Both the position numbers and the translations under genes were made by a program. A stretch of DNA of 64,000 nt from Pseudonocardia sp. N23 (GTDB lineage Bacteria > Actinomycetota > Actinomycetes > Mycobacteriales > Pseudonocardiaceae), in assembly GCF_002583555.1 (NCBI RefSeq), contig NZ_BEGX01000032.1, forward strand, positions 1 to 64,000. Direction: 5' to 3'. Positions 51,313-59,819 of the stretch are shown here, piece by piece. Numbering within the stretch: the stretch's first letter is position 1; the number at the start of each line of letters is the position of its first letter. The notes under the pieces are model-generated. The model saw only the letters and a program-made list of their open reading frames with translations. It did no database searches and was not told the DNA's origin.

Positions 51313-51948
51313 GTGGCCGCCGTGCAGATCACCCACTTCGGCCACGCGTGTGTGCTCGTCGACACCGGTGCCGCCCGGTTGCTGTTCGACCCGGGGACCT
51401 TCTCGTCCGGCTTCGAGAAGCTCGGCGGGATCGACGCCATCCTCGTGACGCACCAGCACGCAGACCACCTCGACGAAGACCGGCTGGCGCCGCTGCTGGC
51501 CGCCAACCCGGAGGCGCGGCTCATCGTCGACATCGGGACGTCGTCGATGCTGCACGACTACACCCACGAGGTCGTCGCCCCCGGGGAGTCGTTCTCCGTC
51601 GCGGGCGCCGCAATCGACGTCCTCGGCGGGGACCACGAGGTCATCCATCCCGACATCCCGATCGTGCCCAACAACGGCTACCTGATCGACGGCTCGACGC
51701 TGCACCCCGGCGACTCCTTCACCCCGGCGCCCGGCGAGCTCGACGTCCTGCTGCTGCCGACGGGCGCACCGTGGCTCAAGCTGTCCGACGCCGTCGACTA
51801 CCTGCGCGCGGTCGCGCCGCGCACCGCGGTCCCGATCCACGAGGCCGTCCTCTCCCGCCCGGCGATGCACTACGGCATGTTCGAGGCCCTGGGCCCGGCC
51901 GGCACCACGGTCCAGGTCCTGGAGCGCGAAGCCGCGACCAAGGTCTGA
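51313..51948 (+). CDS. MBL-fold metal-dependent hydrolase
   Basis: A 211-residue metallo-beta-lactamase-fold protein of the UlaG-like/UPF0173 type: ITHFGHACVLVDTGAARLLFDPG, LVTHQHADHLDED (HxHxDH metal motif), PNNGYLIDG and VPIHEAVLS with a late His. The substrate is unknown; similar genes neighbour purS-purQ in mycobacteria (Rv0786c region). GTG at 51313 follows GGGAGCAAA. It is convergent with the polysaccharide-deacetylase-like gene, with an intergenic palindromic repeat between them. Confidence 0.85.
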   Translation: MAAVQITHFGHACVLVDTGAARLLFDPGTFSSGFEKLGGIDAILVTHQHADHLDEDRLAPLLAANPEARLIVDIGTSSMLHDYTHEVVAPGESFSVAGAAIDVLGGDHEVIHPDIPIVPNNGYLIDGSTLHPGDSFTPAPGELDVLLLPTGAPWLKLSDAVDYLRAVAPRTAVPIHEAVLSRPAMHYGMFEALGPAGTTVQVLEREAATKV

Positions 51949-51960
51949 CACCGCCTCACC

Positions 51961-52018
51961 CGCGCGCAACCTCACTGTCGTCCCGGCCGCGCATCGCGAC
52001 CGTGAGGTCGAGCGCGCG
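51961..52018. repeat. Palindromic intergenic repeat, copy 2
   Basis: Starts CGCGCGCAACCTCACTGTCG and ends ACCGTGAGGTCGAGCGCGCG, nearly its reverse complement. It lies between two convergent genes and is the most complete of three related copies. Confidence 0.75.
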
Positions 52019-52030
52019 TTGTCTCCTGCG

Positions 52031-52783
52031 TCAGGCCGCGCCGGCGTGGACGCCCTCGGCGTAGGTGTGGGGGCGCGCGCCCGCCGCGAGGACGACGTCG
52101 ACGGCCGAGAGCGCGGCGGCGACGCGCAGGGGGCGGCGCAGGTCCTTGACCCGCAGGCCGATCCGGACGAGCCCGCCACGACGGGCGACCCGAGCCGCCT
52201 CGGCGACGAGCAGCCGGCAGCGCCAGGTCTCGGGGGCCGGCCGGTCCTCGGCGCGGCGGTCCCCGGAGACGCGGAAGCCGAGCACCCGGGACGCCGTCGT
52301 CGTCCCCGCCCGGAGCACGCGGACGGCGGTCTCGTCGGCGCACAACGCGAAGTCCGCCTCAGCCAGCGCCTCCACCGTGCCCGGCGACGCCAGCCAGCGC
52401 GGCGGGGCGAACAGGTCGGTGTCGAGGCCGACGGAACGGGCGGCCCGACGGGCGGCGGTGATCCGCAGGCCGGCCTCGTGCCGCGGGAGCAGCGCGAACT
52501 CGGCGCGCCTGCCCAGCCGCACGGGCGACGACTGCCAGGCCCCGATGGGATCGGGCGTGTGGTCGTGGCCGTGCAGGAGCACGGCGTCGCCGACCGTCCG
52601 CCGCGCCTGCAGCCAGGCGACCACACCCGGGTCGGGGGCGTCGCCGCGGCGCATCCGCGGCCGGAACAGGTGCGAGACCGGCACCCCGCGGGCGTCGAGG
52701 TCGTCGACGAGCGCGGCGGCGAGGTCGAGGGCGTCGGGGTCGGCGGTCAGTCCGGACAGCGACACCATGAGTCGGGCGGCCAT
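52031..52783 (-). CDS. DUF2334-type polysaccharide-deacetylase-like protein
   Basis: A 250-residue protein starting MAARLMVSLSGLTADPDALDLAAALVDDLDARGVPVSHLFRPR, with LLHGHDHTPDP (metal-binding His pattern), LDTDLFAPPRWLASPGTVEALAEADFALCAD, and VRIGLRVKDLRRPLRVAAAL. The fold resembles NodB/DUF2334 carbohydrate deacetylases, but no signal peptide is present. It might act on a cytosolic sugar conjugate such as a glycolipid or mycothiol-related precursor; this is speculation. ATG at 52783 is in a reasonable position; longer readings overlap purC. Confidence 0.65.
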   Translation of the reverse strand: MAARLMVSLSGLTADPDALDLAAALVDDLDARGVPVSHLFRPRMRRGDAPDPGVVAWLQARRTVGDAVLLHGHDHTPDPIGAWQSSPVRLGRRAEFALLPRHEAGLRITAARRAARSVGLDTDLFAPPRWLASPGTVEALAEADFALCADETAVRVLRAGTTTASRVLGFRVSGDRRAEDRPAPETWRCRLLVAEAARVARRGGLVRIGLRVKDLRRPLRVAAALSAVDVVLAAGARPHTYAEGVHAGAA

Positions 52784-52838
52784 GTCACCATGGCGCCACA
52801 CCGACGGTGAACCGCGCACCCCGTTCCCGGGGAACGGC

Positions 52839-53675
52839 TCACGAACCCCAGGTGGTCCCCGTGATGCGCTCGTAGACCTCGACGTAGCGGGCTCGGGTGG
52901 CGGCGACGACGTCGGCGGGGACCTCGGGGCCGGGCGGGGTGCGGTCCCAGTCGAGCGTGGCCGACCAGTCGCGGACGTACTGCTTGTCGAAGGAGAACTG
53001 CGGCCGCCCCGGCTCGTACTGGTCGGCGGGCCAGTACCGGGACGAGTCACTGGTCAGGACCTCGTCGCCGAGGACGATCTCCCTGGCCGGGTCGAGGCCG
53101 AACTCCAGCTTGGTGTCGGCGACGATGATCCCCGCCCGCCCCGCGATGTCCGCGCCGCGCGCGTAGACGGCGAGTGTCAGGTCCCGCAGCCGCTCGGCCG
53201 TCGCGGCGCCCACCGTGTCGACGACCTCGTCGAACGTCATGAACTCGTCGTGCTCACCGACCGGTGCCTTGGTGGTCGGGGTGAAGATCGGCTCCGGCAG
53301 CTTCGAGCCCTCGACGAGCCCGGGCGGAAGCTCGATGCCGGACACGGTGCCCTGCTTCTCGTACTCCTTGAGCCCCAGGCCGGTGAGGTAGCCCCGCGCG
53401 ATGCACTCGACCGGGAGCATCTCCAGCTTCCGGCACCGGATCGCGCGGCCGGCGAACTCCGCGGGCACGTCGGTGGCGGAGACGACGTGGTTCGGGACGA
53501 GGTCGGCGGTGCGGTCGAACCACCACAGCGACAGCGCGGTGAGCAGGGCGCCCTTGTCGGGGACGGTCGTCGGCAGCACGACGTCGTAGATCGAGAGCCG
53601 GTCCGACGTGACGAGCAGGAGGTCGCCGTCGAGGTCGTAGACGTCGCGGACCTTGCCCGAGTGCAGCAGCTTCAC
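52839..53675 (-). CDS. purC: Phosphoribosylaminoimidazole-succinocarboxamide synthase
   Basis: A 278-residue SAICAR synthetase: LLHSGKVRDVYDLDGDLLLVTSDRLSIYDVVLPTTVPDKG, VPVE-type LPVECIARGYLTGLGLKEY, LPEPIFTPTTKAPVGEHDEFM, IIVADTKLEFGLD and GDEVLTSDSSRYWP, with SFDKQYVRDW near the end. It ligates aspartate to CAIR. GTG at 53675 overlaps the purB stop as GTGA. The sequence is complete and of usual length. Confidence 0.96.
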   Translation of the reverse strand: MKLLHSGKVRDVYDLDGDLLLVTSDRLSIYDVVLPTTVPDKGALLTALSLWWFDRTADLVPNHVVSATDVPAEFAGRAIRCRKLEMLPVECIARGYLTGLGLKEYEKQGTVSGIELPPGLVEGSKLPEPIFTPTTKAPVGEHDEFMTFDEVVDTVGAATAERLRDLTLAVYARGADIAGRAGIIVADTKLEFGLDPAREIVLGDEVLTSDSSRYWPADQYEPGRPQFSFDKQYVRDWSATLDWDRTPPGPEVPADVVAATRARYVEVYERITGTTWGS

Positions 53676-55096
53676 AGGATCGCTCCGGGGGTGTAGGCGG
53701 CCGCGTCGGGGTGCGCGGCGGTGATCTCCTCGACGCGGGCGACGACGGCCGCGACCTGGGATCCGGCGGCGCCGGTGAACGACAGCGGGTCGGCGAGCAG
53801 CCCGTCGAGCAGGCCGGCGGGCAGCGCGAGGCGCTCGTCGCCCTGCAGGCGGGCGATCAGGTCGTTGTCGACCTGGCCCTTCTCCCGCATGGCCAGCGCG
53901 ACGCCGACGGCGTGCTCCTTGATGACCTCGTGCGCTGTCTCGCGGCCCACCCCGGCACGGACCGCGGCCATGAGCACCTTCGTCGTCGCCAGGAAGGGGA
54001 GGTAACGGTCGAGCTCGCGGGCGATGACGGCCGGGTAGGCGCCGAACTCGTCGAGCACGGTCAGCGTGGTCTCGAAGAGGCCGTCGAGGGCGAAGAAGGC
54101 GTCCGGCAGCGCGACGCGGCGCACGACGGAGCAGAAGACGTCGCCCTCGTTCCACTGCGCGCCCGACAGCTCCGCGGCCATGGCGGCGTTGCCGCGCAGC
54201 ACGACCATCAGGCCGTTGATGCGCTCGGCGGAACGGGTGTTCATCTTGTGCGGCATGGCACTCGACCCGACCTGGCCGGGCTTGAAGCCCTCGGTGGCGA
54301 GCTCGGCGCCCGCCATCAGCCGGATCGTCGTTGCCAGGCTCGACGGTCCGGCGGCGAGCTGCACGAGCGCGGAGGTGACCTCGTGGTCGAGCGAGCGCGG
54401 GTAGACCTGGCCGACACTGGTCAGGGTGCGGGCGAAGCCGAGATGCGACGCGACCCGGCCCTCGAGGTCGGTCAACTTCACGAAATCGCCGTCGAGCAGG
54501 TCGAGCATGTCCTGCGCGGTGCCGACCGGGCCCTTGATGCCGCGCAGCGGGTAGCGGTTGCGCAGGTCGGTGAGCCGGTCGTAGGCGGCGAGCAGCTCGT
54601 CGGCGGCCGAGGCGAACCGCTTGCCCATCGTCGTGGCCTGGGCGGCGACGTTGTGGCTGCGCCCGGCCATGACCAGCTCCGAGAGCTCTGCGGCGCGGCG
54701 GGCGAGCCGGGCCAGGATCGCGACGGTCCGGTCGGCGACCAGCTCCAGCGACAGCCGGATCTGCAGCTGCTCGACGTTCTCCGTGAGGTCGCGGCTGGTC
54801 AGCCCCTTGTGGACGTGCTCGTGGCCGGCGAGGGCGTTGAACTCCTCGATGCGGGCCTTCACGTCGTGGCGGGTGACGCGCTCGCGGGCGGCGATCGAGG
54901 CGAGGTCGACCCGCTCGACGACGGCCTCGTAGTCGGTGATCGCCTGCTCGGGTACCTCGACCCCGAGGTCACGCTGCGCCTGCAGCACCGCGATCCAGAG
55001 CCGACGCTCCAGCACGATCTTGTACTCGGGCGACCAGAGCCGGACCAGCTCGGGGCTCGCGTAGCGGGAGGCCAGCACGTTGGGGATCACGTGCAC
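53672..55096 (-). CDS. purB: Adenylosuccinate lyase
   Basis: A 474-residue fumarase-superfamily enzyme acting twice in purine synthesis (SAICAR and adenylosuccinate cleavage). Motifs: ASRYASPELVRLWSPEYK, TRHDVKARIEEF, HKGLTSRDLTEN, MAGRSHNVAAQATTMGKRFA with the catalytic His, and the flexible loop GSSAMPHKMNTRSAERI carrying the catalytic Ser. GTG at 55096 or the in-frame GTG two codons later may be used. The stop overlaps purC, so purB-purC is one unit. Confidence 0.96.
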   Translation of the reverse strand: MHVIPNVLASRYASPELVRLWSPEYKIVLERRLWIAVLQAQRDLGVEVPEQAITDYEAVVERVDLASIAARERVTRHDVKARIEEFNALAGHEHVHKGLTSRDLTENVEQLQIRLSLELVADRTVAILARLARRAAELSELVMAGRSHNVAAQATTMGKRFASAADELLAAYDRLTDLRNRYPLRGIKGPVGTAQDMLDLLDGDFVKLTDLEGRVASHLGFARTLTSVGQVYPRSLDHEVTSALVQLAAGPSSLATTIRLMAGAELATEGFKPGQVGSSAMPHKMNTRSAERINGLMVVLRGNAAMAAELSGAQWNEGDVFCSVVRRVALPDAFFALDGLFETTLTVLDEFGAYPAVIARELDRYLPFLATTKVLMAAVRAGVGRETAHEVIKEHAVGVALAMREKGQVDNDLIARLQGDERLALPAGLLDGLLADPLSFTGAAGSQVAAVVARVEEITAAHPDAAAYTPGAIL

Positions 55097-55119
55097 GAAT
55101 CCTAAGCGTTGCCCGCCGC

Positions 55120-55788
55120 CTACAAGCGGGGGGCCAGCGTGGACGCCACCGCCGCGAGCTGCGACTCGAACGGGATCGCGCCCGAGTCGGAGTCGGACAC
55201 CGACGTCACGGCGACGTACCCGCCCGACGCCGTGGGTGCTCCCGCGCGGGCCCAGCCGACGGGTTGCCCGTCCTCGACGGGCTCACCGGCGGGGGCGAAG
55301 ACGACCGTCAGCACGCCGTGGGCGGGGCCGTCGTCGACCTCCAGGTGGACCTCGCGGCCGCCTCCCTGCTTGCACACCATGGGCACCGCGGCCTCCCGCG
55401 CCGTCGCAACCTGAGGCAGCGCCTCGTTCAGCAGCGCCCGCAGCCCGGGGTCCTGCATCGGCACGCAGCCGGTGTCCGACGCCCCGGGCACGGTGGGCGC
55501 GGCGGCGTTCGGCGGGACGGCGGCGTCGCCGCGTTCGAAGTTCGGCGTGCCGCCCGCGGCCGACGACGTCGCCGTCTCCGCGCCACCACCCGGCAGGCCC
55601 ACGGCGAGGCCGATACCGCCGAACACCAGCACCGCCGCGGCCGCGCCACCCGCGATCGCCGACCGGCGGCGCGCGGTGGCCCGCTTCGAGGCGCGGACGA
55701 CGTCGTCGACGCCGAACGCAGCGGGCGGGGCCGTCGGGCCCGCGGACCGCATCAGCTCGGTCAGGTCCTGGTCGCTCAGGTCACTCAT
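55120..55788 (-). CDS. Anti-sigma-like membrane protein paired with the ECF sigma factor
   Basis: A 222-residue protein. The N terminus MSDLSDQDLTELMRSAG is acidic and helical, as in regulators that bind SigE-family ECF factors. A membrane helix lies near residues 45-68 (IAGGAAAAVLVFGGIGLAVGL). The extracellular part (70-222) has two Cys (TGCVPM, VCKQGG) and no recognised fold. It follows the sigma gene with an 11-bp gap; ATG at 55788 has AGAGGGGG upstream, and the TTG at 55803 overlapping the sigma stop is a weaker option. Assignment as anti-sigma factor is mostly by position. Confidence 0.65.
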   Translation of the reverse strand: MSDLSDQDLTELMRSAGPTAPPAAFGVDDVVRASKRATARRRSAIAGGAAAAVLVFGGIGLAVGLPGGGAETATSSAAGGTPNFERGDAAVPPNAAAPTVPGASDTGCVPMQDPGLRALLNEALPQVATAREAAVPMVCKQGGGREVHLEVDDGPAHGVLTVVFAPAGEPVEDGQPVGWARAGAPTASGGYVAVTSVSDSDSGAIPFESQLAAVASTLAPRL

Positions 55789-55799
55789 GCCGCCCCCTC

Positions 55800-56327
55800 T
55801 CAACCGGCCGGACGCAGGTCGTCGATGCCGTCGCCGAGCGCGGCGCGCAACGCGGCCAGCCCGTGCGACGTCTGGCTCTTCACGGTGCCCTCCGAGCAGC
55901 CCAGCGCCTCGGCCGTGGCCGCGACGTCGAGGTCGTCGAAGTAGCGCAGCACGAGCACCGCCCGCTGCCGCGGCGGCACCGTCCGCAGCGCGGCGACGAG
56001 CGTCTCCCTGGTGGCGACGCCGTCCCCGGCGTCATGGGAGCGCACCGCCGTGTCGGGCACGTCCGGGGTGAACCGTTCACGCCGCCACGGACGCCGCGAC
56101 TCGTCGACGACCGAGCGCATCAACGTGCGGCGCACCCACGCGTCGAGGACGCGGTTGTCGTCACGGCCCCGGATGCGGCGCCAGTGCCGGTGCAGCGCGA
56201 CGAACGCGGCCTGGGCATGGTCGTCGGCGCGATGCCAGTCCCCGCACATCAGGAACGCGGTGCGCCGCACGGTGTCGCGCCGCGCGTCGAAGTACTCCGC
56301 GAACTCCTGTTCCACGGACGCCTCCAC
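55800..56327 (-). CDS. ECF RNA polymerase sigma factor, SigE family
   Basis: A 175-residue sigma-70 ECF factor. Region 2 covers about residues 8-75 (FAEYFDARRDTVRRTAFLMCGDWHRADDHAQAAFVALHRHWRRI) and region 4 about 110-165 (LRTVPPRQRAVLVLRYFDDLDVAATAEALGCSEGTVKSQTSHGLAAL). The N-terminal EFAEYF.ARR pattern is typical of the large actinobacterial SigE-like (SigE50/ECF41-unrelated) group. GTG at 56327 follows GAGGGAG. A membrane protein that probably controls it is encoded directly downstream. Targets are unknown. Confidence 0.9.
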   Translation of the reverse strand: MEASVEQEFAEYFDARRDTVRRTAFLMCGDWHRADDHAQAAFVALHRHWRRIRGRDDNRVLDAWVRRTLMRSVVDESRRPWRRERFTPDVPDTAVRSHDAGDGVATRETLVAALRTVPPRQRAVLVLRYFDDLDVAATAEALGCSEGTVKSQTSHGLAALRAALGDGIDDLRPAG

Positions 56328-56500
56328 ACCGCTCCCTCTTCTGTCGGCAGCCGATCCGTCACGCCCCGACGCATCCAGGACGGTCGATCCCGCGTACACG
56401 GTTGCAGCACCCGTCCGTCTTCACTCGAACAGACCAACTCCGTGACCATCTCGTGACGCAGACGCGACCTGACCGTCGTCGGGATGCTTGAATCCGACGG

Positions 56501-57664
56501 GTGCGACCCACCTCACGTGCCCGCCGCGCGAAGTCCGAGTCCGGTCCCGTCGATCTCCGTTCCGACACCGTCACCCAGCCCACCAAGCAGATGCGTGCCG
56601 CGATGGCGGCCGCGGAGGTGGGCGACGACGTCCTCGACCGTGACCCGACGATGCGCGCCCTGGAGGAGCGGGTCGCGGGGCTGCTCGGCGCCGCCGACTC
56701 GCTCTGGGTGCCGTCCGGGTCGATGGGCAACCTCATCGCGCTGATGGCCCACCTGACCCGCGGTGACGCCTTCCTCGCCCCCGCAGGCTCCCACGTGCTC
56801 GAGGCCGAGCTGGGCACCGCGGCCTGGCTGGCCGGTGGCATGCCGCGGCCGCTCGAGCACGACGGCGGCCCCGGCAAGATCACCCCCGACGCCGTGCGCC
56901 GGGCCGCCGGCGGGCCCGGGCCCTACTACACGATGCGCACCAGCCTGCTGTGCCTGGAGAACACCCACAACGCCGCCGGCGGGACCGTCACCGCGCCGGA
57001 GGAGCACGCCGCCGTCGCGGCCGCCGCCCGCGCCGCCGGGCTGTCGGTGCACCTCGACGGTGCCCGGCTGTGGCATGCCGCCGTCGCGCTGGGGGTGCCG
57101 CCCGGCGCGCTGACCGTCGGCGCCGACACCGTGCAGGTCTGCCTCAGCAAGGGCCTGGGCGCACCCGTCGGGTCGCTGGTCGCGGGGTCGGCGGAGTTCA
57201 CCGCGGAGGCGCGGCGGCTGCGCAAGATGCTCGGCGGCGGTGTCCGGCAGGGTGGCGTGCTCGCCGCGGCCGGACTCGTCGCCCTCGACCGCGTCGACCG
57301 GCTCGCCGAGGACCACGAACGGGCCCGGGTCCTCGCCGAGGGGCTGCGCGAACACGGCTGGCAGGTCTCCGAGCCGGAGACCAACATCGTCCTGATCAGC
57401 GTCGCCGACCTGGCCGGGACGCTCACCCGCTTCGAGGACTCCGGGGTCCGGGTGGCGCCGATGGCCGGGAAGGTCCGGCTGATGACCCACGCCGACCTCA
57501 CCGACGGCGACATCGACACCGCCCTCGACCGGATCGGCCCCGTGGAGAACGGCGTCCAGGACCCCGCGCCTGCCCACCTCGCACCGGCCGGCCCCGGGCA
57601 CCGCTCCCTCAGGCGGGCGGCGGGCTCCGCCGGTCGCGCTCCAGCGCGGCGAGCCGGGCGTTGA
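56501..57664 (+). CDS. ltaE: Low-specificity L-threonine aldolase
   Basis: A 387-residue PLP enzyme of the threonine aldolase / beta-eliminating lyase family, cleaving L-threonine or allo-threonine to glycine and acetaldehyde. Motifs: VDLRSDTVTQPTKQM, VGDDVLDRDPTMRALE, SGSMGNLIALMAH, LENTHNAAGGTV, VHLDGARLWHAAVA and the PLP lysine in CLSKGLGAPVGSL. The GTG at 56501 may be leaderless (TTGAAT at 56488-56493). The last 50 residues are a low-complexity tail whose coding region overlaps the convergent channel gene by 56 bp; the true enzyme core ends near residue 350. Confidence 0.9.
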   Translation: MRPTSRARRAKSESGPVDLRSDTVTQPTKQMRAAMAAAEVGDDVLDRDPTMRALEERVAGLLGAADSLWVPSGSMGNLIALMAHLTRGDAFLAPAGSHVLEAELGTAAWLAGGMPRPLEHDGGPGKITPDAVRRAAGGPGPYYTMRTSLLCLENTHNAAGGTVTAPEEHAAVAAAARAAGLSVHLDGARLWHAAVALGVPPGALTVGADTVQVCLSKGLGAPVGSLVAGSAEFTAEARRLRKMLGGGVRQGGVLAAAGLVALDRVDRLAEDHERARVLAEGLREHGWQVSEPETNIVLISVADLAGTLTRFEDSGVRVAPMAGKVRLMTHADLTDGDIDTALDRIGPVENGVQDPAPAHLAPAGPGHRSLRRAAGSAGRAPARRAGR

Positions 57665-58376
57665 CCGCCCGCAGCTCGACGAGCACCTCGTCGAGCCGCT
57701 CCGTCGTGTCCTGCAGCTCGTCCTCAGTGCGCTGGGCCGCCGCGGCCGTGGTGGTGCGCAGGTTCGTGATGAACCAGCTCGCGATCGACGCCGTCACCAC
57801 ACCGAGCAGGGCGATACCCGCGACCATCAGCGTGCCCGCGACGAGCCGGCCCTCGAACGTCACCGGGTACCGGGCGCCGTAGCCGACCGTCGAGATCGTG
57901 GTGATCGTCCACCACAGTGCCTCGCCGAACGTCGTGATCGTCGCGCCCGGGGCGTCGCGTTCGGCGTCGAGCACCGCGAGCGCGGAGACGAACCCGACCA
58001 GCGTCACCGTGCCGGCCACGTAGACGGCGACGCGGCCGCGGAAGTCGTCACGCAGCTGCCGGTTCAGCACCCCGATGATCGTCACGACGCGCAGCGCACG
58101 CAGCGGGCGCAGCACCGGCAGCACGAGGATCAGCAGGTCGAGGATGTGTGTCCCGACGAACCGCAGCCGCCGGTGCGCCAGCGCGATCCGCACGACGTAG
58201 TCGGCGCCCATGATCGCCCAGATGACCGTCAGCACGGTGTCGAGCGCCTCGTGCATCTCCGGGGACAGCGACCGCTGCAGCACCTGCCACGTGAAGACCG
58301 CGAGGAACACCACGGCCAGCCCGGTCAACGGCCAGTCGACGCGGCGGTCCCAGGCGGCGATGCGCGGCTCGTCCAT
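57609..58376 (-). CDS. Voltage-gated-type potassium channel
   Basis: A 255-residue channel subunit with S1-S4 (about residues 18-120; WAIMGADYVVRIALAHRR and an Arg-rich LRPLRALRVV voltage sensor), a pore helix with selectivity filter TTISTVGYGARYP, and S6 (GTLMVAGIALLGVVTASIASWF). The filter GYG is followed by Ala where most channels have Asp. The C terminus is a coiled coil (DELQDTTERLDEVLVELRAVNARLAAL) probably for tetramer assembly. ATG at 58376 is chosen; the ATG at 58424 would add 16 Pro/Arg-rich residues. It overlaps ltaE tail to tail. Confidence 0.88.
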   Translation of the reverse strand: MDEPRIAAWDRRVDWPLTGLAVVFLAVFTWQVLQRSLSPEMHEALDTVLTVIWAIMGADYVVRIALAHRRLRFVGTHILDLLILVLPVLRPLRALRVVTIIGVLNRQLRDDFRGRVAVYVAGTVTLVGFVSALAVLDAERDAPGATITTFGEALWWTITTISTVGYGARYPVTFEGRLVAGTLMVAGIALLGVVTASIASWFITNLRTTTAAAAQRTEDELQDTTERLDEVLVELRAVNARLAALERDRRSPPPA

Positions 58377-58526
58377 GGGCCCGGGACGATAGCCGCCGGC
58401 CACCGGCCACCGGCGCCGCGGCACCGACGATCCAGGCCAGCAGCGGCGTGACCTGGTCGGACGAGGGTCCGACGTTCACAGCGATGTCGCGGCGAGCGCG
58501 GACCGGCGGCCGCCGGGCGGCACTGA

Positions 58527-59699
58527 TCACACCGCAGGGAGCCAGCCCCGGAGCCGTCGCAGCGCCTCGACGATGTCGTCGGTGCCGCCGGCGAAGGAGA
58601 ACCGGATGAACCGGTTGCCGTCGACGGGGTCGAAGTCCATCCCCGGCGCGACGGCCACCCCCGTCTCTGCCAGCAGCCGGTAGGTCAGCGCCATCGAGTC
58701 GTCGGCCAGGTGCGACACGTCGGCGTAGACGTAGAAGGCGCCGTCGGCCGGGGCGAGCTTGTCGATCCCCAGGTCACGCAGCCCGTCGAGCAGCAGCGAC
58801 CGGTTGTGCGCGTAGCGCTCGACGTGCGCGTCGACCTCCACGTAGGACTCCGGGCCGAACGCGGCCAGCGCCGCGTGCTGCGGCAGCGCGGGCGGGCACA
58901 CCGTGAAGTTGCCGGTCAGCCGGTCGACGGCCCGGCGCAGCCGCGGCGGCACCACGAGCCAGCCCAGCCGCCAGCCGGTCATCGAGAAGTACTTCGAGAA
59001 CGAGTTGACGACGATCGCCTCCCGCGACGTCGACCAGGCACACGACGTCGCGGGCGATCCGGCGTAGCCGATGCCGTGGTAGATCTCGTCGCTGACGAAC
59101 TGCACGCCGTTGCCCTCGCACCACGTCGCGAGCGCCGCGAGCTCCGCCGGGTCGAGGACCGTGCCGGTCGGGTTGGCGGGGCTGGCGACGATGAGGCCCG
59201 CGACGGGCTCGTCCAGCGCCTCCAGCATCTCGACGGTCGGTTGGAACCGCGTCTCCGGGCCGCACGGCAGCTCCACGACCTCGCAGCCCAGCGCGGTGAG
59301 GATGTTGCGGTAGCAGGGGTAGCCGGGCCGGGCGAGCGCCACGCGGTCGCCGGCGTCGAACGCGGCCAGGAACGCCAGCAGGAACCCGCCCGACGAGCCG
59401 GTGGTGACGACGACGTCGTCCGGTGCGACGTCGAGGTCGTAGGTGCGCCCGTAGTGGCCTGCGATCGCCTCGCGCAGCGGCTCGATGCCCAGCGCCACGG
59501 TGTAGCCGAGGACCTCGGTCTCCAGCGCCGCCGCGGCCGCGGTGCGCACCGCCTTCGGCGCGGGCGTCGACGGCTGGCCCGCCGAGAGGTTCACGAGGTC
59601 GCCGTGGCTGCGGGCCCGCTCGGCCGCGGCCTGCCAGACGTCCATGACGTGGAACGGCGGGATCTGCGAGCGAAGCGCTTCGGGGCGCGGACCGGTCAC
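58527..59699 (-). CDS. PLP-dependent aminotransferase (class I/II)
   Basis: A 390-residue fold-type I aminotransferase: PPFHVMDVWQAA, NLSAGQPSTPAP, VTTGSSGGFLLAFLA, VALARPGYPCYRNIL, VASPANPTGTVL, VSDEIYHGIGY, and the PLP lysine in VNSFSKYFSMTGWRLGWLV; RFSFAGGTDDI near the end holds the carboxylate-binding Arg. The N-terminal pattern and spacing resemble aspartate/valine-pyruvate-type enzymes, but the substrate cannot be fixed. It lies 120 bp downstream of purD on the same strand with palindromic repeat copy 3 between. ATG start; no strong ribosome site. Confidence 0.88.
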   Translation of the reverse strand: MTGPRPEALRSQIPPFHVMDVWQAAAERARSHGDLVNLSAGQPSTPAPKAVRTAAAAALETEVLGYTVALGIEPLREAIAGHYGRTYDLDVAPDDVVVTTGSSGGFLLAFLAAFDAGDRVALARPGYPCYRNILTALGCEVVELPCGPETRFQPTVEMLEALDEPVAGLIVASPANPTGTVLDPAELAALATWCEGNGVQFVSDEIYHGIGYAGSPATSCAWSTSREAIVVNSFSKYFSMTGWRLGWLVVPPRLRRAVDRLTGNFTVCPPALPQHAALAAFGPESYVEVDAHVERYAHNRSLLLDGLRDLGIDKLAPADGAFYVYADVSHLADDSMALTYRLLAETGVAVAPGMDFDPVDGNRFIRFSFAGGTDDIVEALRRLRGWLPAV

Positions 59700-59745
59700 G
59701 TCCCGAGCCTAGGAGACGCCCCGGCGGACGCTCCCGAGAACCGGC

Positions 59746-59798
59746 CGCAACCTCACGGTCGTGATCCGGGCGCAGGAGGACGCCGAGGTTGCGCGCGG
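59746..59798. repeat. Palindromic intergenic repeat, copy 3
   Basis: CGCAACCTC (59746-59754) and GAGGTTGCG (59785-59793) are perfect inverted arms of a segment related to copies 1 and 2. It lies after purD and before the aminotransferase start, so it may end the purD transcript. Confidence 0.75.
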
Positions 59799-59819
59799 AT
59801 CGCTCGGGGCTGCCGCGGG

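Noticed and set aside
42437..52064. Very long open frames of about 1000 codons (42437-45412 and 48876-52064)
   Set aside because: Both run across several well-supported genes in other frames or strands and show the low-complexity Arg/Ala/Gly/Pro composition of GC-rich shadows.
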